A DNA stretch of 64,000 bases from Glutamicibacter uratoxydans (GCF_006539925.1 NZ_BJNY01000001.1:62001-126000); one strand, 5' to 3'. Positions 36,436-45,312 are shown, counted from the first letter of the stretch. Numbers and translations are program-made. Notes: a model not told the origin generated them from the letters alone.

Positions 36436-36996
36436 CTAGAGGTTTTGAAGCCTGTCGAAACGGTAACCCAACTCTGAACTAATCTCTCCATTGAGTACTT
36501 GATCCACATCCTCGCGGCTCGGCGGAAGCGAGATGGAATCGTCGTTGGCAATGGCCCACAAGGAGGTGAAAAGCGTCGATTCACCAATTGCGTCCTTCAG
36601 CTCGCGGGCAACTTCTCTCGTGCGATCTAGTACAGCTTCATTGGCGGCACGCGAAGCGCTGGGAAACCCGTCACTGTCGTAGGGGTCGATGCCGTTGCGC
36701 TCGACATACCTGCCAAGTGCAAATTCAGACAGCTGGACTTTCGGCATCAAGATATCGCATGAAGCTTCGAAATCTGACAGGTCGTCGTCGTAGTCAAACC
36801 ATTCGGCAAGCGTTGACAGTGCAGCCATGGTGATGATGTGGTCGACGTAGTCGTCTTCGTCCGGGTCATACAGGTCTGTCGGAACCTTGCCTGCGGCTGC
36901 CAGAGCGAACCACGCGTATTCGCCCCACTTTTTGGACTGCCCGCTGAAAAGGTGGCTGATGAGTTCTTGGGTCTCGGGGTGCTCGCTTAATGTCAT
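36436..36996 (-). CDS. Acidic hypothetical protein
   Basis: 186 aa, not recognised. It is strongly acidic with Asp clusters ('DLYDPDEDDYVDHII', 'WFDYDDDLSDFEA') and no signal peptide or membrane segment. 'GEYAWFALAAAGKV' and the 'DRTREVARELKDAIGE' helix suggest a folded helical domain. ATG at 36996 has only a weak ribosome site. Divergent from the phosphotransferase operon, with the operon's palindrome in the shared 126-bp gap. Confidence 0.7.
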   Translation of the reverse strand: MTLSEHPETQELISHLFSGQSKKWGEYAWFALAAAGKVPTDLYDPDEDDYVDHIITMAALSTLAEWFDYDDDLSDFEASCDILMPKVQLSEFALGRYVERNGIDPYDSDGFPSASRAANEAVLDRTREVARELKDAIGESTLFTSLWAIANDDSISLPPSREDVDQVLNGEISSELGYRFDRLQNL

Positions 36997-37081
36997 GGCT
37001 CTTGTCTAGCAGTGGGCCCCGACACTTTGCTGATGCATCATCCTTGGGTGGATTCAAAATCCAGAAAATTTCCTTCGAGAA

Positions 37082-37116
37082 AATAGTGTACGAACCGTAC
37101 ACTATTGCGCTACTGT
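37082..37116 (+). promoter_or_regulatory. TetR-type operator and leaderless promoter of the phosphotransferase operon
   Basis: A perfect 11-3-11 palindrome: AATAGTGTACG (37082-37092), AAC, CGTACACTATT (37096-37106). A -10-like TACTGT follows at 37111-37116 and ends 6 nt before the ATG at 37123, with no Shine-Dalgarno site. The operator thus spans about -41 to -17 of a leaderless start. The natural ligand-binding repressor is the TetR protein encoded second in the operon. Confidence 0.78.
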
Positions 37117-37122
37117 GAACTT

Positions 37123-39522
37123 ATGATTCTTCCAGATGTGGTTGCACTTTCTTCTGCAGAGGCGGGCAGCCTCGCGGCAGTCGGCGGCAAAGCCTTCGGG
37201 CTGAACAAGCTCATCAAGCTTGGGGAGAACGTGCCCCAAGGGTTCGTTGTCACCACCCAGGCCTACAGATCTGCCCTGCAGCAGGGAGCGCATCGTGCAG
37301 TGGTGGGGGAAGAACTGGGCCGCGAATTGCGCGAAGCCTACCGAAAGTTGGAGAGCTCATTGGTCGCGGTGCGTTCCAGTGCGACGGCTGAAGACTTGCC
37401 AGGCGCTGCTTTTGCAGGGCAGCAGGAAACTTACCTCGGTATCTCCAGCGAAGATGAGCTGATCCAAGCCGTCGAAGATTGCTGGGCCTCCCTGTATAGT
37501 GAACGAGCTCAAAGCTACCGGCAGGAACGCCGCATTGACGAGGCTGATGTCTCCATTGCCGTAGTCGTCCAAACCATGGTGGACGCCGAGTTTGCAGGGG
37601 TGATGTTCACCGCTGACCCGATAGCCGGGTATCGGGACCGCTCAGTGGTTGAATCAAACCTTGGACTCGGCGAAGCTGTCGTCTCCGGCATGGTCACCAC
37701 CGATCGTGCGGTGATCGGTGAGGACGGGCGCATCATTGAGCGGCGTACAGGGCAGGCAGGTGCAGTAATTCGGCTGAAGTCCGATGGCGGGACCGTGACG
37801 GAGCAGGGGGACGGCACGCTGCAGCTGCCAGAATCCATGCTGTTGGAAATTGCGCGTGCCGGCAGGAGAATTCAAGACGGATTCGGCGTGCCTATGGACA
37901 TTGAATGGGCAGTGTGCGGGGAGCAGCTGTCAATACTGCAGGCCCGCCCCATGACTGCGCTGCCTCCAGCCCCGCGCAAGCTCAATGTATTGGAACGCAA
38001 AACTGCTCCGATGCTCTTTGAGCTGATGCCGCTACGCCCCACGATCCTGGAGGCCGAAGCATGGATCGATTCTGGCATCAATCCTCTGGTCCGCGGAATG
38101 CTTGCGGGAATCACCGGTGTCCAGGTGGACTATTCGGCATCATTGCAACGAGTCGACGGAGTGATCACCGAATTCATTCCGGCAAGCCCCCGCCCGAGCC
38201 TCCAAACTCCGGGCAGACTGCTGTCAACTTTGATCTGGAAGGCACCGGAAGGAACGTGGAATGAAGACCCGCTCTACAAGCAGTACCTTCAGCAATGCGC
38301 AGAGCTGGATAACGAAGACCTGCGACAGCTGCCCTTCGCCCGCTTGGTGAGCATTCCGGCTCGGGCCTGCGAAGCAATGCAGCTGGTGACGCAGCTGCGG
38401 GTCAAGTACCTGAGGCCAATGATTCCCGCTGCGGCTAAGATGCTGGCGGCTTTGGCCTTGAGTGGGCAGCTTTCGAAATTCTCCGCGCTGAGCATTACCA
38501 ATGACACCGTCACCCATCGAATCAATCGAGAACTGCAGTCAATAGCCTCGGCGTTCAACCTCGTCCCGGGTGCTGTTGATTTGATTGGGAATAGTTCAGG
38601 GCAACAAGCTCTCGAACTTCTGCATGCCACGGAGGGCATGGAAGAGCTCGCCCGACTAGTCGATGAATTTCTATCCGAATATGGCCACAGGGAAACTGCC
38701 AGCCTGCTGCTTCCCAAGGCGCCAACATGGCGGGCGGACCCGACCCCGGTCTTTGACGTCATCAAGCTTTTGGCGGCGGGCCATGCGCCCGGCGAGCAGG
38801 AAAACCACGTGCTGGAGCAGATCCTCGAATCTCCAGTGCTCCGGCTGCCATTCATTGCCCCGAGGGTGCGCCGCTGGGCGCAGTTGGTTCAGAAGTTCAC
38901 CTCTGTCAGGGAAGATACGCACTTCGAAATCACCCGCACCATGCCTGTGTTCCGTTCGGCAATCGTTGAAATCGGCCGAAGGCTGCATGAGGCCGGAGGG
39001 TTAGAAGATCCGGAAGACGTTTGGTTCCTGAACTACCGGCAGCTATTGGACGCCACAAGTCTTGAATCATTGAGCACAGCAGTGGTGGCAGCGACGGCCG
39101 CTGGACGCCGGCGGCGCAATCAGGAACTGGCTGCGGCTCCGATGATCTCTCCGGCCACGCTGTACGACCTTTCTCCGGTACCCGGCGCCTTGCTTCACGG
39201 AACCGGATCAGGCGGAGGCCAAGCGGTTGGCACAGTAAGAATCATCAACAGCCCGGCAGAATTCGACAAGCTTCTGCCAGGTGAAATTCTCGTGTGCCCG
39301 GCGACCAACCCTTCGTGGACGCCCCTGTTCGCCCGGGCCAGTGCAGTGGTGGTAGATCACGGGTCTGCTGCCTCGCACGCCGCCATCGTTGCCCGCGAGT
39401 ACCGCATTCCAGCGGTGATGGGCTGCGCGAACGCCACAACCACTTTGCGCGACGGACAGAAAATCCGCGTTGACGGCGACCGCGGCCTAGTCTTCGAGGC
39501 ATCCGATGCCAGCGACGCCTGA
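37123..39522 (+). CDS. Rifampin-phosphotransferase-like (PEP-synthase-related) enzyme
   Basis: 799 aa. Residues 1-310 are a PEP/pyruvate-binding ATP-grasp domain ('LAAVGGKAFGLNKLIKLGENVPQGFVVTT', 'VAVRSSATAEDLPGAAFAGQQETYLGI', 'AGVMFTADPIAGYRD', 'DIEWAVCGEQLSILQARPM'). Residues ~315-690 are a variable, mainly helical substrate domain. Residues ~690-799 are the swivelling His domain with catalytic His752 ('HGSAASHAAIVAREYRIPAVMG'). It ends 47 residues after that His, so the TIM-barrel of PEP synthase/PPDK is missing; this is the Rph architecture (ATP-dependent phosphorylation of rifamycins). Co-transcription with a TetR regulator and MFS exporter supports drug inactivation. True substrate unknown. 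Confidence 0.83.
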   Translation: MILPDVVALSSAEAGSLAAVGGKAFGLNKLIKLGENVPQGFVVTTQAYRSALQQGAHRAVVGEELGRELREAYRKLESSLVAVRSSATAEDLPGAAFAGQQETYLGISSEDELIQAVEDCWASLYSERAQSYRQERRIDEADVSIAVVVQTMVDAEFAGVMFTADPIAGYRDRSVVESNLGLGEAVVSGMVTTDRAVIGEDGRIIERRTGQAGAVIRLKSDGGTVTEQGDGTLQLPESMLLEIARAGRRIQDGFGVPMDIEWAVCGEQLSILQARPMTALPPAPRKLNVLERKTAPMLFELMPLRPTILEAEAWIDSGINPLVRGMLAGITGVQVDYSASLQRVDGVITEFIPASPRPSLQTPGRLLSTLIWKAPEGTWNEDPLYKQYLQQCAELDNEDLRQLPFARLVSIPARACEAMQLVTQLRVKYLRPMIPAAAKMLAALALSGQLSKFSALSITNDTVTHRINRELQSIASAFNLVPGAVDLIGNSSGQQALELLHATEGMEELARLVDEFLSEYGHRETASLLLPKAPTWRADPTPVFDVIKLLAAGHAPGEQENHVLEQILESPVLRLPFIAPRVRRWAQLVQKFTSVREDTHFEITRTMPVFRSAIVEIGRRLHEAGGLEDPEDVWFLNYRQLLDATSLESLSTAVVAATAAGRRRRNQELAAAPMISPATLYDLSPVPGALLHGTGSGGGQAVGTVRIINSPAEFDKLLPGEILVCPATNPSWTPLFARASAVVVDHGSAASHAAIVAREYRIPAVMGCANATTTLRDGQKIRVDGDRGLVFEASDASDA

Positions 39523-40102
39523 ACACAAGCCCGCCACCCGCCGACGAGGACAGGAACTTGTTGATGCTATTCTTCAAGCCGCCAGTGTCGAACTGCTGGA
39601 ATCCGGGTACACAGGATTGAGCGTTGAAGCTGTTGCCCGGCGTTCGGGCGCTTCCAAGGTATCGATCTACCGGCGGTGGCCTACCAAAGAAGACTTGGTT
39701 CGCGCCGCGGCAGCACAGAAAGCAGACATCCCTGAGCTGCCAGCCGAGCCTTCGTCATTGCGTGAAGATTTCTTGGTGATCTTCCAATCGATGGCGGCGC
39801 AGATTCACCAGCCGCCCGGACAGCTGGTCCGCAGCCTGCTGGCTGCCTCCCTGGCCCAGCAGGCACCCAGCATGGCTGAACTGTCGTGGGGGATGGGGTC
39901 AAACATGATGCAGGCTGTCGCCTCCCGGGCCGTATCCCGCGGAGAACTACAAGCCGCACCCGCACCGCTGGCCCTGCGTGCGCCGGTGGACCTTTTCAAG
40001 CAGCGGTTTATCAGCCATGGGCAGGTGGAGGACGAATTCATCAGGCAGCTGGTTGATCAAATTGCGGTGCCCTTGTGGACGGCTGCCACGAGGAAGGAAT
40101 GA
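39506..40102 (+). CDS. TetR family transcriptional regulator
   Basis: 198 aa. N-terminal HTH at about 15-60 ('ILQAASVELLESGYTGLSVEAVARRSGASKVSIYRRWPTKEDLV'), C-terminal ligand domain. It begins inside the last 17 bp of the phosphotransferase gene, so the two are translationally coupled and the regulator controls its own operon. The perfect palindrome at 37082-37106 is the likely site. Relatives respond to a drug by releasing DNA. Confidence 0.93.
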   Translation: MPATPEHKPATRRRGQELVDAILQAASVELLESGYTGLSVEAVARRSGASKVSIYRRWPTKEDLVRAAAAQKADIPELPAEPSSLREDFLVIFQSMAAQIHQPPGQLVRSLLAASLAQQAPSMAELSWGMGSNMMQAVASRAVSRGELQAAPAPLALRAPVDLFKQRFISHGQVEDEFIRQLVDQIAVPLWTAATRKE

Positions 40103-40186
40103 CACAGAGCATCCAGGAATCTGTTTAGTTGAAGTTCTGCAATAACCTTGGGCGTAGTAGTTTTGCCTCGAGGAAGCGAGCTTGTC

Positions 40187-41452
40187 ATGGCTGAAGTACC
40201 AGCAAGTCCCTATACCGATGAGCAGGTGCAGTCGTTTCGGCGGCGCTCCATTTCGGTGCTGGCACTGGGGCAGATTCTCGGAGGGCTCGGCGGTGGCGCG
40301 ACCCTGACGCTGGGTTCGCTGCTGATCGTCAAGCTGTCAGGACTTGATTCCCTGGCAGGCATGCCAGCGACCATGAATACGCTCGGCGCCGCGGCCATGG
40401 CCATTCCGCTGGCAATGCTTGCCCACAAATACGGGCGTAGGGTGTCCTTGTCGACCGGTGCGCTGATCGCGGCCCTTGGCTCGGCGGTCATCGTGACCGC
40501 GGCGGTCGTGGAATCTGTTCCCCTGCTCTTTGTGGGCATGCTCGTGCTCGGCACCGCCTCTGCCATGAACCTGCAATCGCGCTTTGCCGCCACCGACCTG
40601 TCAAGCGATGCCACCCGGGGCAGGGATCTTTCCCTCGTTGTTTGGACAACCACCATAGGTGCTGTGATTGGCCCTAATCTCTTTGCCCCTGGCGAAGTGA
40701 TTTCGCGGGCATTCGGCCTCCCTGAATACACCGGCGGGTTCCTGATCGCGATGACCGCTCAATGCGCAGGCATGATCATCTACTTCACTGGATTGCGTCC
40801 GGATCCAATGAAGGTTGCATTGGGGCGGTCGAAGCTTCCCGCACATAAGCCCAGGCGCGGCGGAGGGTTTAGGCTCTTGAAGGAAATCCCTGCAGCCCGC
40901 AGGGCGGTGATCACCGTGGCGTTGAGTCATGCATACATGGTGTCGCTGATGTCCATGACGCCGGTCCACATGCAGCATGGTGGTGCGACATTAACCTTGA
41001 TCGGCCTGACCATTTCGCTTCATGTTTTGGGCATGTATGCCTTGTCGCCGGTCTTTGGCTGGCTGACCGATAAATTCGGCGGCCGAATGGTTGTGCTGTC
41101 CGGCCAGGCTTTGCTGATCGCAGCGAGTATCAGTGTCTGGTCGAGCCCGGAAAGCCACGTAGTGGTGACTATCGCCCTGAGCCTCTTGGGCCTGGGCTGG
41201 TCTGCTTCTACCGTTGCCGGTTCCACGATGGTTTCTGGTGCGGTGCCAGTTCAAGAACGCACCAGCCTGCAGGGAGCCAGCGACCTTCTGATGAACTTGG
41301 CTGGAGCCGCAGGGGGACTGAGCGCTGGTCCCGTGCTGGCGGCCTTTGGCTTCCACGGGCTGGCGCTTGGACTGCTAATATTGGCAGCCATCGTAATCTA
41401 TGTAAACCGTTCTTCGCAGGCCAAGACACCCCTGGAACCGGCCTTGGGATAG
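40187..41452 (+). CDS. MFS transporter (probable drug exporter)
   Basis: 421 aa with about 12 hydrophobic segments. The loop 2-3 motif A reads 'MLAHKYGRRVSLSTGALI', and its second-half copy 'WLTDKFGGRMVVLSGQALL'. GAGGAAG precedes the ATG at 40187; the upstream start at 40148 lacks a site. It lies 84 bp after the TetR gene in the same orientation with no terminator between, so it is probably the third gene of the cassette. Confidence 0.88.
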   Translation: MAEVPASPYTDEQVQSFRRRSISVLALGQILGGLGGGATLTLGSLLIVKLSGLDSLAGMPATMNTLGAAAMAIPLAMLAHKYGRRVSLSTGALIAALGSAVIVTAAVVESVPLLFVGMLVLGTASAMNLQSRFAATDLSSDATRGRDLSLVVWTTTIGAVIGPNLFAPGEVISRAFGLPEYTGGFLIAMTAQCAGMIIYFTGLRPDPMKVALGRSKLPAHKPRRGGGFRLLKEIPAARRAVITVALSHAYMVSLMSMTPVHMQHGGATLTLIGLTISLHVLGMYALSPVFGWLTDKFGGRMVVLSGQALLIAASISVWSSPESHVVVTIALSLLGLGWSASTVAGSTMVSGAVPVQERTSLQGASDLLMNLAGAAGGLSAGPVLAAFGFHGLALGLLILAAIVIYVNRSSQAKTPLEPALG

Positions 41453-41612
41453 TTCGGCCGCCGTCGAGCTCTACGCCAGTGGATGCCTAGAATGGTCAGA
41501 ATTCACAGTTAGTGGAACAACACCGACGGAGCGGATAGTCGATCGGTGGGTTGGGGCTATCGAGAGCGACTGCTCAAAGTTGCTGCCGTACTGTTCTTGC
41601 TGCGAGTACGAC

Positions 41613-41655
41613 AATGGCGTGTTTCGCATCCACGATGGATGCGAAACACGCCATT
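41613..41655 (-). terminator. 20-bp stem terminator of cspA
   Basis: 41613-41632 pairs perfectly with 41636-41655 around a CGA loop (arm AATGGCGTGTTTCGCATCCA). It begins 8 nt after the cspA stop. The gap 41453-41612 before it shows nothing else. Confidence 0.8.
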
Positions 41656-41663
41656 ATTTCAGA

Positions 41664-41867
41664 CTACTTAGCCTGGATGTTGGTAGCCTGTGGGCCCTTT
41701 GGACCTGCTTCCAGGGTGTACTCAACAGTCTGGCCTTCTTCCAGCGAACGGTAGCCGAAGCTCTGGATTGCGCTGTAGTGTGCGAACACGTCAGCGGAGC
41801 CGTCCGAAGGTGCGATGAAGCCGAAGCCCTTTTCCGAGTTGAACCACTTTACGGTGCCAGTTGCCAT
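41664..41867 (-). CDS. Cold-shock protein (CspA family)
   Basis: 67 aa, single OB fold. RNP1 'KGFGFI' and RNP2 'VFAHYS' (usually VFVHFS) are present, with the family start '[18 protein letters not shown]'. Binds single-stranded RNA/DNA and melts mRNA structure in the cold or in growth transitions. AAGGA lies 9 nt before the ATG. The leader runs through 41868-41944, as expected for csp genes with long 5' UTRs. Confidence 0.97.
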   Translation of the reverse strand: MATGTVKWFNSEKGFGFIAPSDGSADVFAHYSAIQSFGYRSLEEGQTVEYTLEAGPKGPQATNIQAK

Positions 41868-41944
41868 TATGATATTTCCTTATTATTGGTCGGCCACGAC
41901 AGTGGCCTAGGTACCGATCCGTAGTTTCGCATCGGAAAATTTGG

Positions 41945-42318
41945 GGTTACCTCAGGCAGTATTCTCAAAAGGATTCGCCTGCCGTCGATACGGTCAATCG
42001 ATTACTGATTTTGCCGGTATCGGCCAAAACGGATGTCGCTGCACTAGCTGAAGTGTCTAAGAAATCCGAGGGACCAGCCGGTAATGAGCCATGGCTAGTG
42101 GAGTAGAGCAAGGAATCAGGTGCTGATGCGTTGAGCGGCATCGAGCGAGACGTGCTGAGTGAAGAAGAGAAGATGAAGAATTCGTTTCGATTGAAGCAAG
42201 CCTTGTCGGTGACTGGGCCTGCCGATTTGTGTTCTACAGACGATTTGCTGACTGTTTTACAAATCCGACTGCTCGCGTTCTCGGTGATATCAAAACGCCG
42301 GAGAACTCTGAGGTAACC
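41945..42318. repeat. 374-bp low-GC element with inverted-repeat ends (MITE- or decayed-IS-like)
   Basis: The ends are perfect 11-bp inverted repeats, GGTTACCTCAG at 41945-41955 and CTGAGGTAACC at 42308-42318. Similarity continues inward (GCAGTATTCTC against the complement AGTTCTC). By hand count the interior is about 50% GC, against clearly higher GC in flanking genes. A plus-strand frame runs from end to end with one TAG at 42104-42106 and stops in the right repeat; it has no start signal. I saw no obvious target-site duplication. The rest of the 698-bp gap (41868-42565) holds only the cspA leader and a low-GC stretch without a supported gene. Confidence 0.45.
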
Positions 42319-42565
42319 ATTCAATCCTAGCATTGACGATCACTGAATTGCGCGTGATGTTGATTACTGACGGCAAAAAGCACTCTTTATTAAGGGCTGC
42401 CACCGGAGCAGCCGAGGTCTCAATCGGCAGAAAAAAGACAACTCGGCGAGCGCATCGCCATGATTTAGACGTTCAATATCCAGCTGCTGAAATTTGGTGT
42501 TACGGCTCACACGTTGGATACGCTGGGGACTACTACGTGTCACAAATAGTGCCAGGAGGGCAGCA

Positions 42566-43384
42566 ATGACGCACCAGCTCACAGAAGACCTGGACAAGAT
42601 CCTTGCCAGCGGAGACTTCTATTTTGAATCTTTGGGTGACGGCAAGTACCGCTCATCGTGGCATACCCAAGGTGCATGGAATGCCCATGAGCAGCATATG
42701 GCTCCCGCTTCAGGAATCTTGACCTATGAGTTGGAGAAGTTCCAGCCCCGCGACGATATGCGAATTGCCCGGTTGAGCTTCGAAATTCATGGGTTGATCC
42801 ATGCGGGCGAGTTTGAAGTAACCACGCGCATGATCCGCCCAGGGCGCACCATTGAGCTCATTGAAGCGGAGATGACGGCTAAGGGAAGAACCAGCATTGT
42901 TGCCCGGGCCTGGCGAGTGATCACTGGTGATTCTTCCTCGGTGCACGGGATTGAAGATGCAAGGGTGCCAGGTCCGGACGAGTGCGCGCCGGAGGACATC
43001 ACCCGTTTCTGGCCAGGGGGATACATCAGGTCCATCGAGATGCGCGTTGCCCCCGGCCATCGTCCAGGCAGGGGCATCGCATGGCTGCGTACGCCGTATT
43101 CGCTGGTTGACCTCAAGGATGCTTCGAGGCTTGCCAGTTTGATCGGCTTGGTGGATACGGCCAATGGCGTAGCACCGCGTGTTCAGCCGGGGGACGGAAC
43201 ATGGATGTTCCCCAACCTAGATCTGCAGATTCACATGTACCGGATTCCCAGCGGGGAGTGGCTCGGCCTGGATGTTCAGCAAAGCTACGGTGATGACGGC
43301 ATTGGCCTGACTTCCTCCGTGCTGCACGATGAGCACGGGCCGTTCGGCCGCGCCGAACAGATTCTAACGGTCCGTTCCCGCTAG
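42566..43384 (+). CDS. Acyl-CoA thioesterase family protein (TesB-like double hotdog)
   Basis: 272 aa. The N-terminal half has 'YRSSWHTQGAWNAHEQHMAPASGILTYELEKF' and 'FEVTTRMIRPGRTIELIEAEMTAKGRTSIVARAWRV', the pattern of 'thioesterase family protein' hotdog enzymes; the C-terminal half has 'WMFPNLDLQIHMYRIPSGEWLGLDVQQSYGDDGIGLTSSVLHDEHGPFGRAEQILTV', where Asp/Ser/Gln of TesB-like sites occur. Probably hydrolyses acyl-CoAs. GGAGGG precedes the ATG. Its stop abuts the stop of the convergent kinase gene with no gap. Confidence 0.85.
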   Translation: MTHQLTEDLDKILASGDFYFESLGDGKYRSSWHTQGAWNAHEQHMAPASGILTYELEKFQPRDDMRIARLSFEIHGLIHAGEFEVTTRMIRPGRTIELIEAEMTAKGRTSIVARAWRVITGDSSSVHGIEDARVPGPDECAPEDITRFWPGGYIRSIEMRVAPGHRPGRGIAWLRTPYSLVDLKDASRLASLIGLVDTANGVAPRVQPGDGTWMFPNLDLQIHMYRIPSGEWLGLDVQQSYGDDGIGLTSSVLHDEHGPFGRAEQILTVRSR

Positions 43385-44002
43385 CTAGGCTTGCCGGTTG
43401 AGCGAAGCGAGCAGTTGTTTGAGCTCTGGCTTTGGCATGATGGTGAAGCCCTTGCCACGGTAGTTTTCGCGCCCTGCACTGTGCGCTCGGAACAGTGCGT
43501 AGCCTCGTTTGATCAGGAATAGCAGCGGCTTGCGGCGTTCTGAAACATCTCGGATGAACCGGCGGATGGTGGTGACCAACGCCGGTTCATCGACGTAGTA
43601 GGCCTGAACGTTGATGCCTCTGGCTCGCAGCGGCTCGAGGATTTCCGAGAGGAAGATGCCCTCGGCGATGATCGGCCCGTTCTCGCAGCGCACTTCACGG
43701 TGCCCGCTGTAGCTGGACGTAGAGATCGAATAGTTGGGGACCATCGTGTGTCCCTGGGATAACAGCTCTTCGATTGCTTGCAGCGCTGCGTCCATGTTCC
43801 AGGTGCCGGGGTGGTCCCAGTCGATTTCGCCGTAGTCGGTACGCGGAAAGTCGTCAGGGTTGCCGTCTTCGCTGATCTGCCGGTAGAACTCGTCGAGCGG
43901 CAAATGAGGGTTGCCGAAGCGGGCAGCAAGGTAGGACTTTCCCGAACCTGAAGGTCCGCCGATAAGAATGACAGGTGTGGATGAAGAAGGCACGCTTTTC
44001 AT
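43385..44002 (-). CDS. Uridine kinase-like P-loop protein
   Basis: 205 aa. Walker A 'GGPSGSGKSYLAARFG' near residue 15, 'LPLDEFYRQISEDGNPDDFPRTDYGEIDWDHPGTWN' (substrate/magnesium region), and 'GPIIAEGIFLSEIL'. This is the AAA/uridine-kinase-like family. I chose the ATG at 44002 because the family usually begins just before Walker A; the open frame extends to 44329 and an ATG at 44233 is possible, but that extra segment has poor coding character and overlaps the divergent promoter. No strong ribosome site for either start. Confidence 0.82.
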   Translation of the reverse strand: MKSVPSSSTPVILIGGPSGSGKSYLAARFGNPHLPLDEFYRQISEDGNPDDFPRTDYGEIDWDHPGTWNMDAALQAIEELLSQGHTMVPNYSISTSSYSGHREVRCENGPIIAEGIFLSEILEPLRARGINVQAYYVDEPALVTTIRRFIRDVSERRKPLLFLIKRGYALFRAHSAGRENYRGKGFTIMPKPELKQLLASLNRQA

Positions 44003-44237
44003 TATCGCCCATATTCTGCTGCCGGAAGCACCTGGCAGAGGCCTCCCTGAACCCAGCTGTCCTTTGCTTTGGGCTCCTTTGCCTAGCAGTAGCTTGTGGA
44101 CCTTTGATGCGGGAAGAGGGCACGCCTTTGATAGTGTCTGACATTTTTGCTTGAAGAAGCCAAGTGCGTACTCATAGCTGTCGCGTGGATCGCCGACATA
44201 TTCGTCGCGAAGATTCACCTGTTTTAGACTCATTACT

Positions 44238-44984
44238 ATGAGCTTGTGGAATCCCCAATCAGATGCGCCTCTTTCATTCCTTTGGGAGGAGCCCAGCGGG
44301 GATCCCGGCGCTGACCTCGACCGCGGCATCTCGCTGCTGCGTGAAGTGCAGTCCGGTTCGCGCGGGCCGCTGTTGAGGTTCTACCGTCCCGACCCAACGC
44401 TTGCCTTTGGCCAGCGTGATGTGCGCCTGCCTGGGTTTGAGGCGGCCAGCAAGACGGCGGTAGACAATGGGTTTGCTCCCTTAGTCCGCAAAGCCGGCGG
44501 CAGGGCAGCGGCCTACCACCGGGGGACCTTGATTGTGGACCATATCGAGGCGCAGAGCGAGGCGGTCATGGGACACCAAACCCGCTTTGAAGTCTTCGCC
44601 AAGCTTTATGCCGATGCCTTCCGCCGCCTCGGAGTGCAGGCCGAAGTCGGCCCGATTCCCGGTGAATACTGCCCAGGAGACCACTCTGTGCACGGCGTCC
44701 CGACGGCGGCCTCGCCGATTTCCCACCCGGTGAAACTTGTAGGCACAGCGCAGCGCGTCATAGCCGGCGCGTGGCTGTTCTCCAGCGTCTTCGTCGTCGA
44801 GGACTCCGCACCGCTGCGCAAGGTGCTCGACGAGGTGTACCAGGCCATGGAAGTGCCGATGGACCCCTCCACGGTGGGCGCCGGCGACGACCTGGTCCCG
44901 GGACTGGACACCGAATCCTTTATCGATGCACTGCTCGAGGAGTACCAGCAGCACATCCCGATCTCCGGGCTTCCAGTGCGCTAG
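44238..44984 (+). CDS. Lipoate-protein ligase A-like (BPL/LplA family) protein
   Basis: 248 aa. 'SGSRGPLLRFYRPDPTLAFGQRDV', 'FAPLVRKAGGRAAAYHRGTLIVDHI' (the RRxGGG(R)xxxH lipoyl-binding loop) and 'HPVKLVGTAQRVIAGAWLFSSVFVV' (the catalytic K region) match the family. Either attaches lipoate to dehydrogenase subunits or is an octanoyl-transferase relative. TAGACT lies 7 nt before the ATG; no Shine-Dalgarno site. Ends at a strong bidirectional terminator. Confidence 0.87.
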   Translation: MSLWNPQSDAPLSFLWEEPSGDPGADLDRGISLLREVQSGSRGPLLRFYRPDPTLAFGQRDVRLPGFEAASKTAVDNGFAPLVRKAGGRAAAYHRGTLIVDHIEAQSEAVMGHQTRFEVFAKLYADAFRRLGVQAEVGPIPGEYCPGDHSVHGVPTAASPISHPVKLVGTAQRVIAGAWLFSSVFVVEDSAPLRKVLDEVYQAMEVPMDPSTVGAGDDLVPGLDTESFIDALLEEYQQHIPISGLPVR

Positions 44985-44988
44985 AACC

Positions 44989-45025
44989 AAAAAATGCCTG
45001 GCACCAAAGGTGCCAGGCATTTTTT
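44989..45025. terminator. Bidirectional terminator
   Basis: A 17-bp perfect stem AAAAAATGCCTGGCACC / complement with an AAA loop. Runs of A and T on both sides make it work for both the ligase gene and the convergent mycoredoxin gene. Confidence 0.93.
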
Positions 45026-45033
45026 GCGAGGTC

Positions 45034-45312
45034 TTACGCGCCGACGCGCTCCACGACTTCCTCGATCCGCGGGTTGGTTGCCGCGGTGCCATCAGGGAAG
45101 ATCAAGGTTGGAACGGTCTGGTTTCCGTTGTTGAACGACTCGACGATTTCCGCGGTGCCCTCAACTTCTTCGATGTTGACCTCGGTGTATGCCACACCCT
45201 TCTGATCCATCAGGCGCTTGAGGTTGCGGCAGTAGCCGCACCAGCTGGTGGTGAACATGGTGACCCCGCCGGCAGCAGGAACATACTTTTCAAGGTTTAG
45301 CTCAGTACTCAT
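45034..45312 (-). CDS. Mycoredoxin/glutaredoxin-like protein
   Basis: 92 aa thioredoxin fold. 'TMFTTSWCGYCRNLKRLMDQKGVAYTEVNIEEV' with the C-G-Y-C active site (about residues 25-28) and 'NQTVPTLIFPDGTAATNP' (cis-Pro). This is the Mrx1 group that reduces mycothiol-mixed disulfides with one or both cysteines. The S-(hydroxymethyl)mycothiol dehydrogenase gene 2 kb away fits a mycothiol-using cell. Confidence 0.92.
   Translation of the reverse strand: MSTELNLEKYVPAAGGVTMFTTSWCGYCRNLKRLMDQKGVAYTEVNIEEVEGTAEIVESFNNGNQTVPTLIFPDGTAATNPRIEEVVERVGA

Noticed and set aside
41965-42333. 122-aa minus-strand ORF within the inverted-repeat element
   Set aside because: Ser-rich, no ribosome site; it mirrors the plus-strand frame and both probably result from the repeat structure.
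42333-42569. 78-aa ORF ending in an ATGA overlap with the thioesterase gene
   Set aside because: The overlap looks like coupling, but the TTG start has no ribosome site, the peptide has no recognisable features, and the thioesterase has its own GGAGGG site.
44003-44233. N-terminal extension of the uridine-kinase-like gene to an ATG at 44233
   Set aside because: The segment does not resemble the family N-terminus and would overlap the leaderless promoter of the divergent ligase gene; kept only as an alternative.
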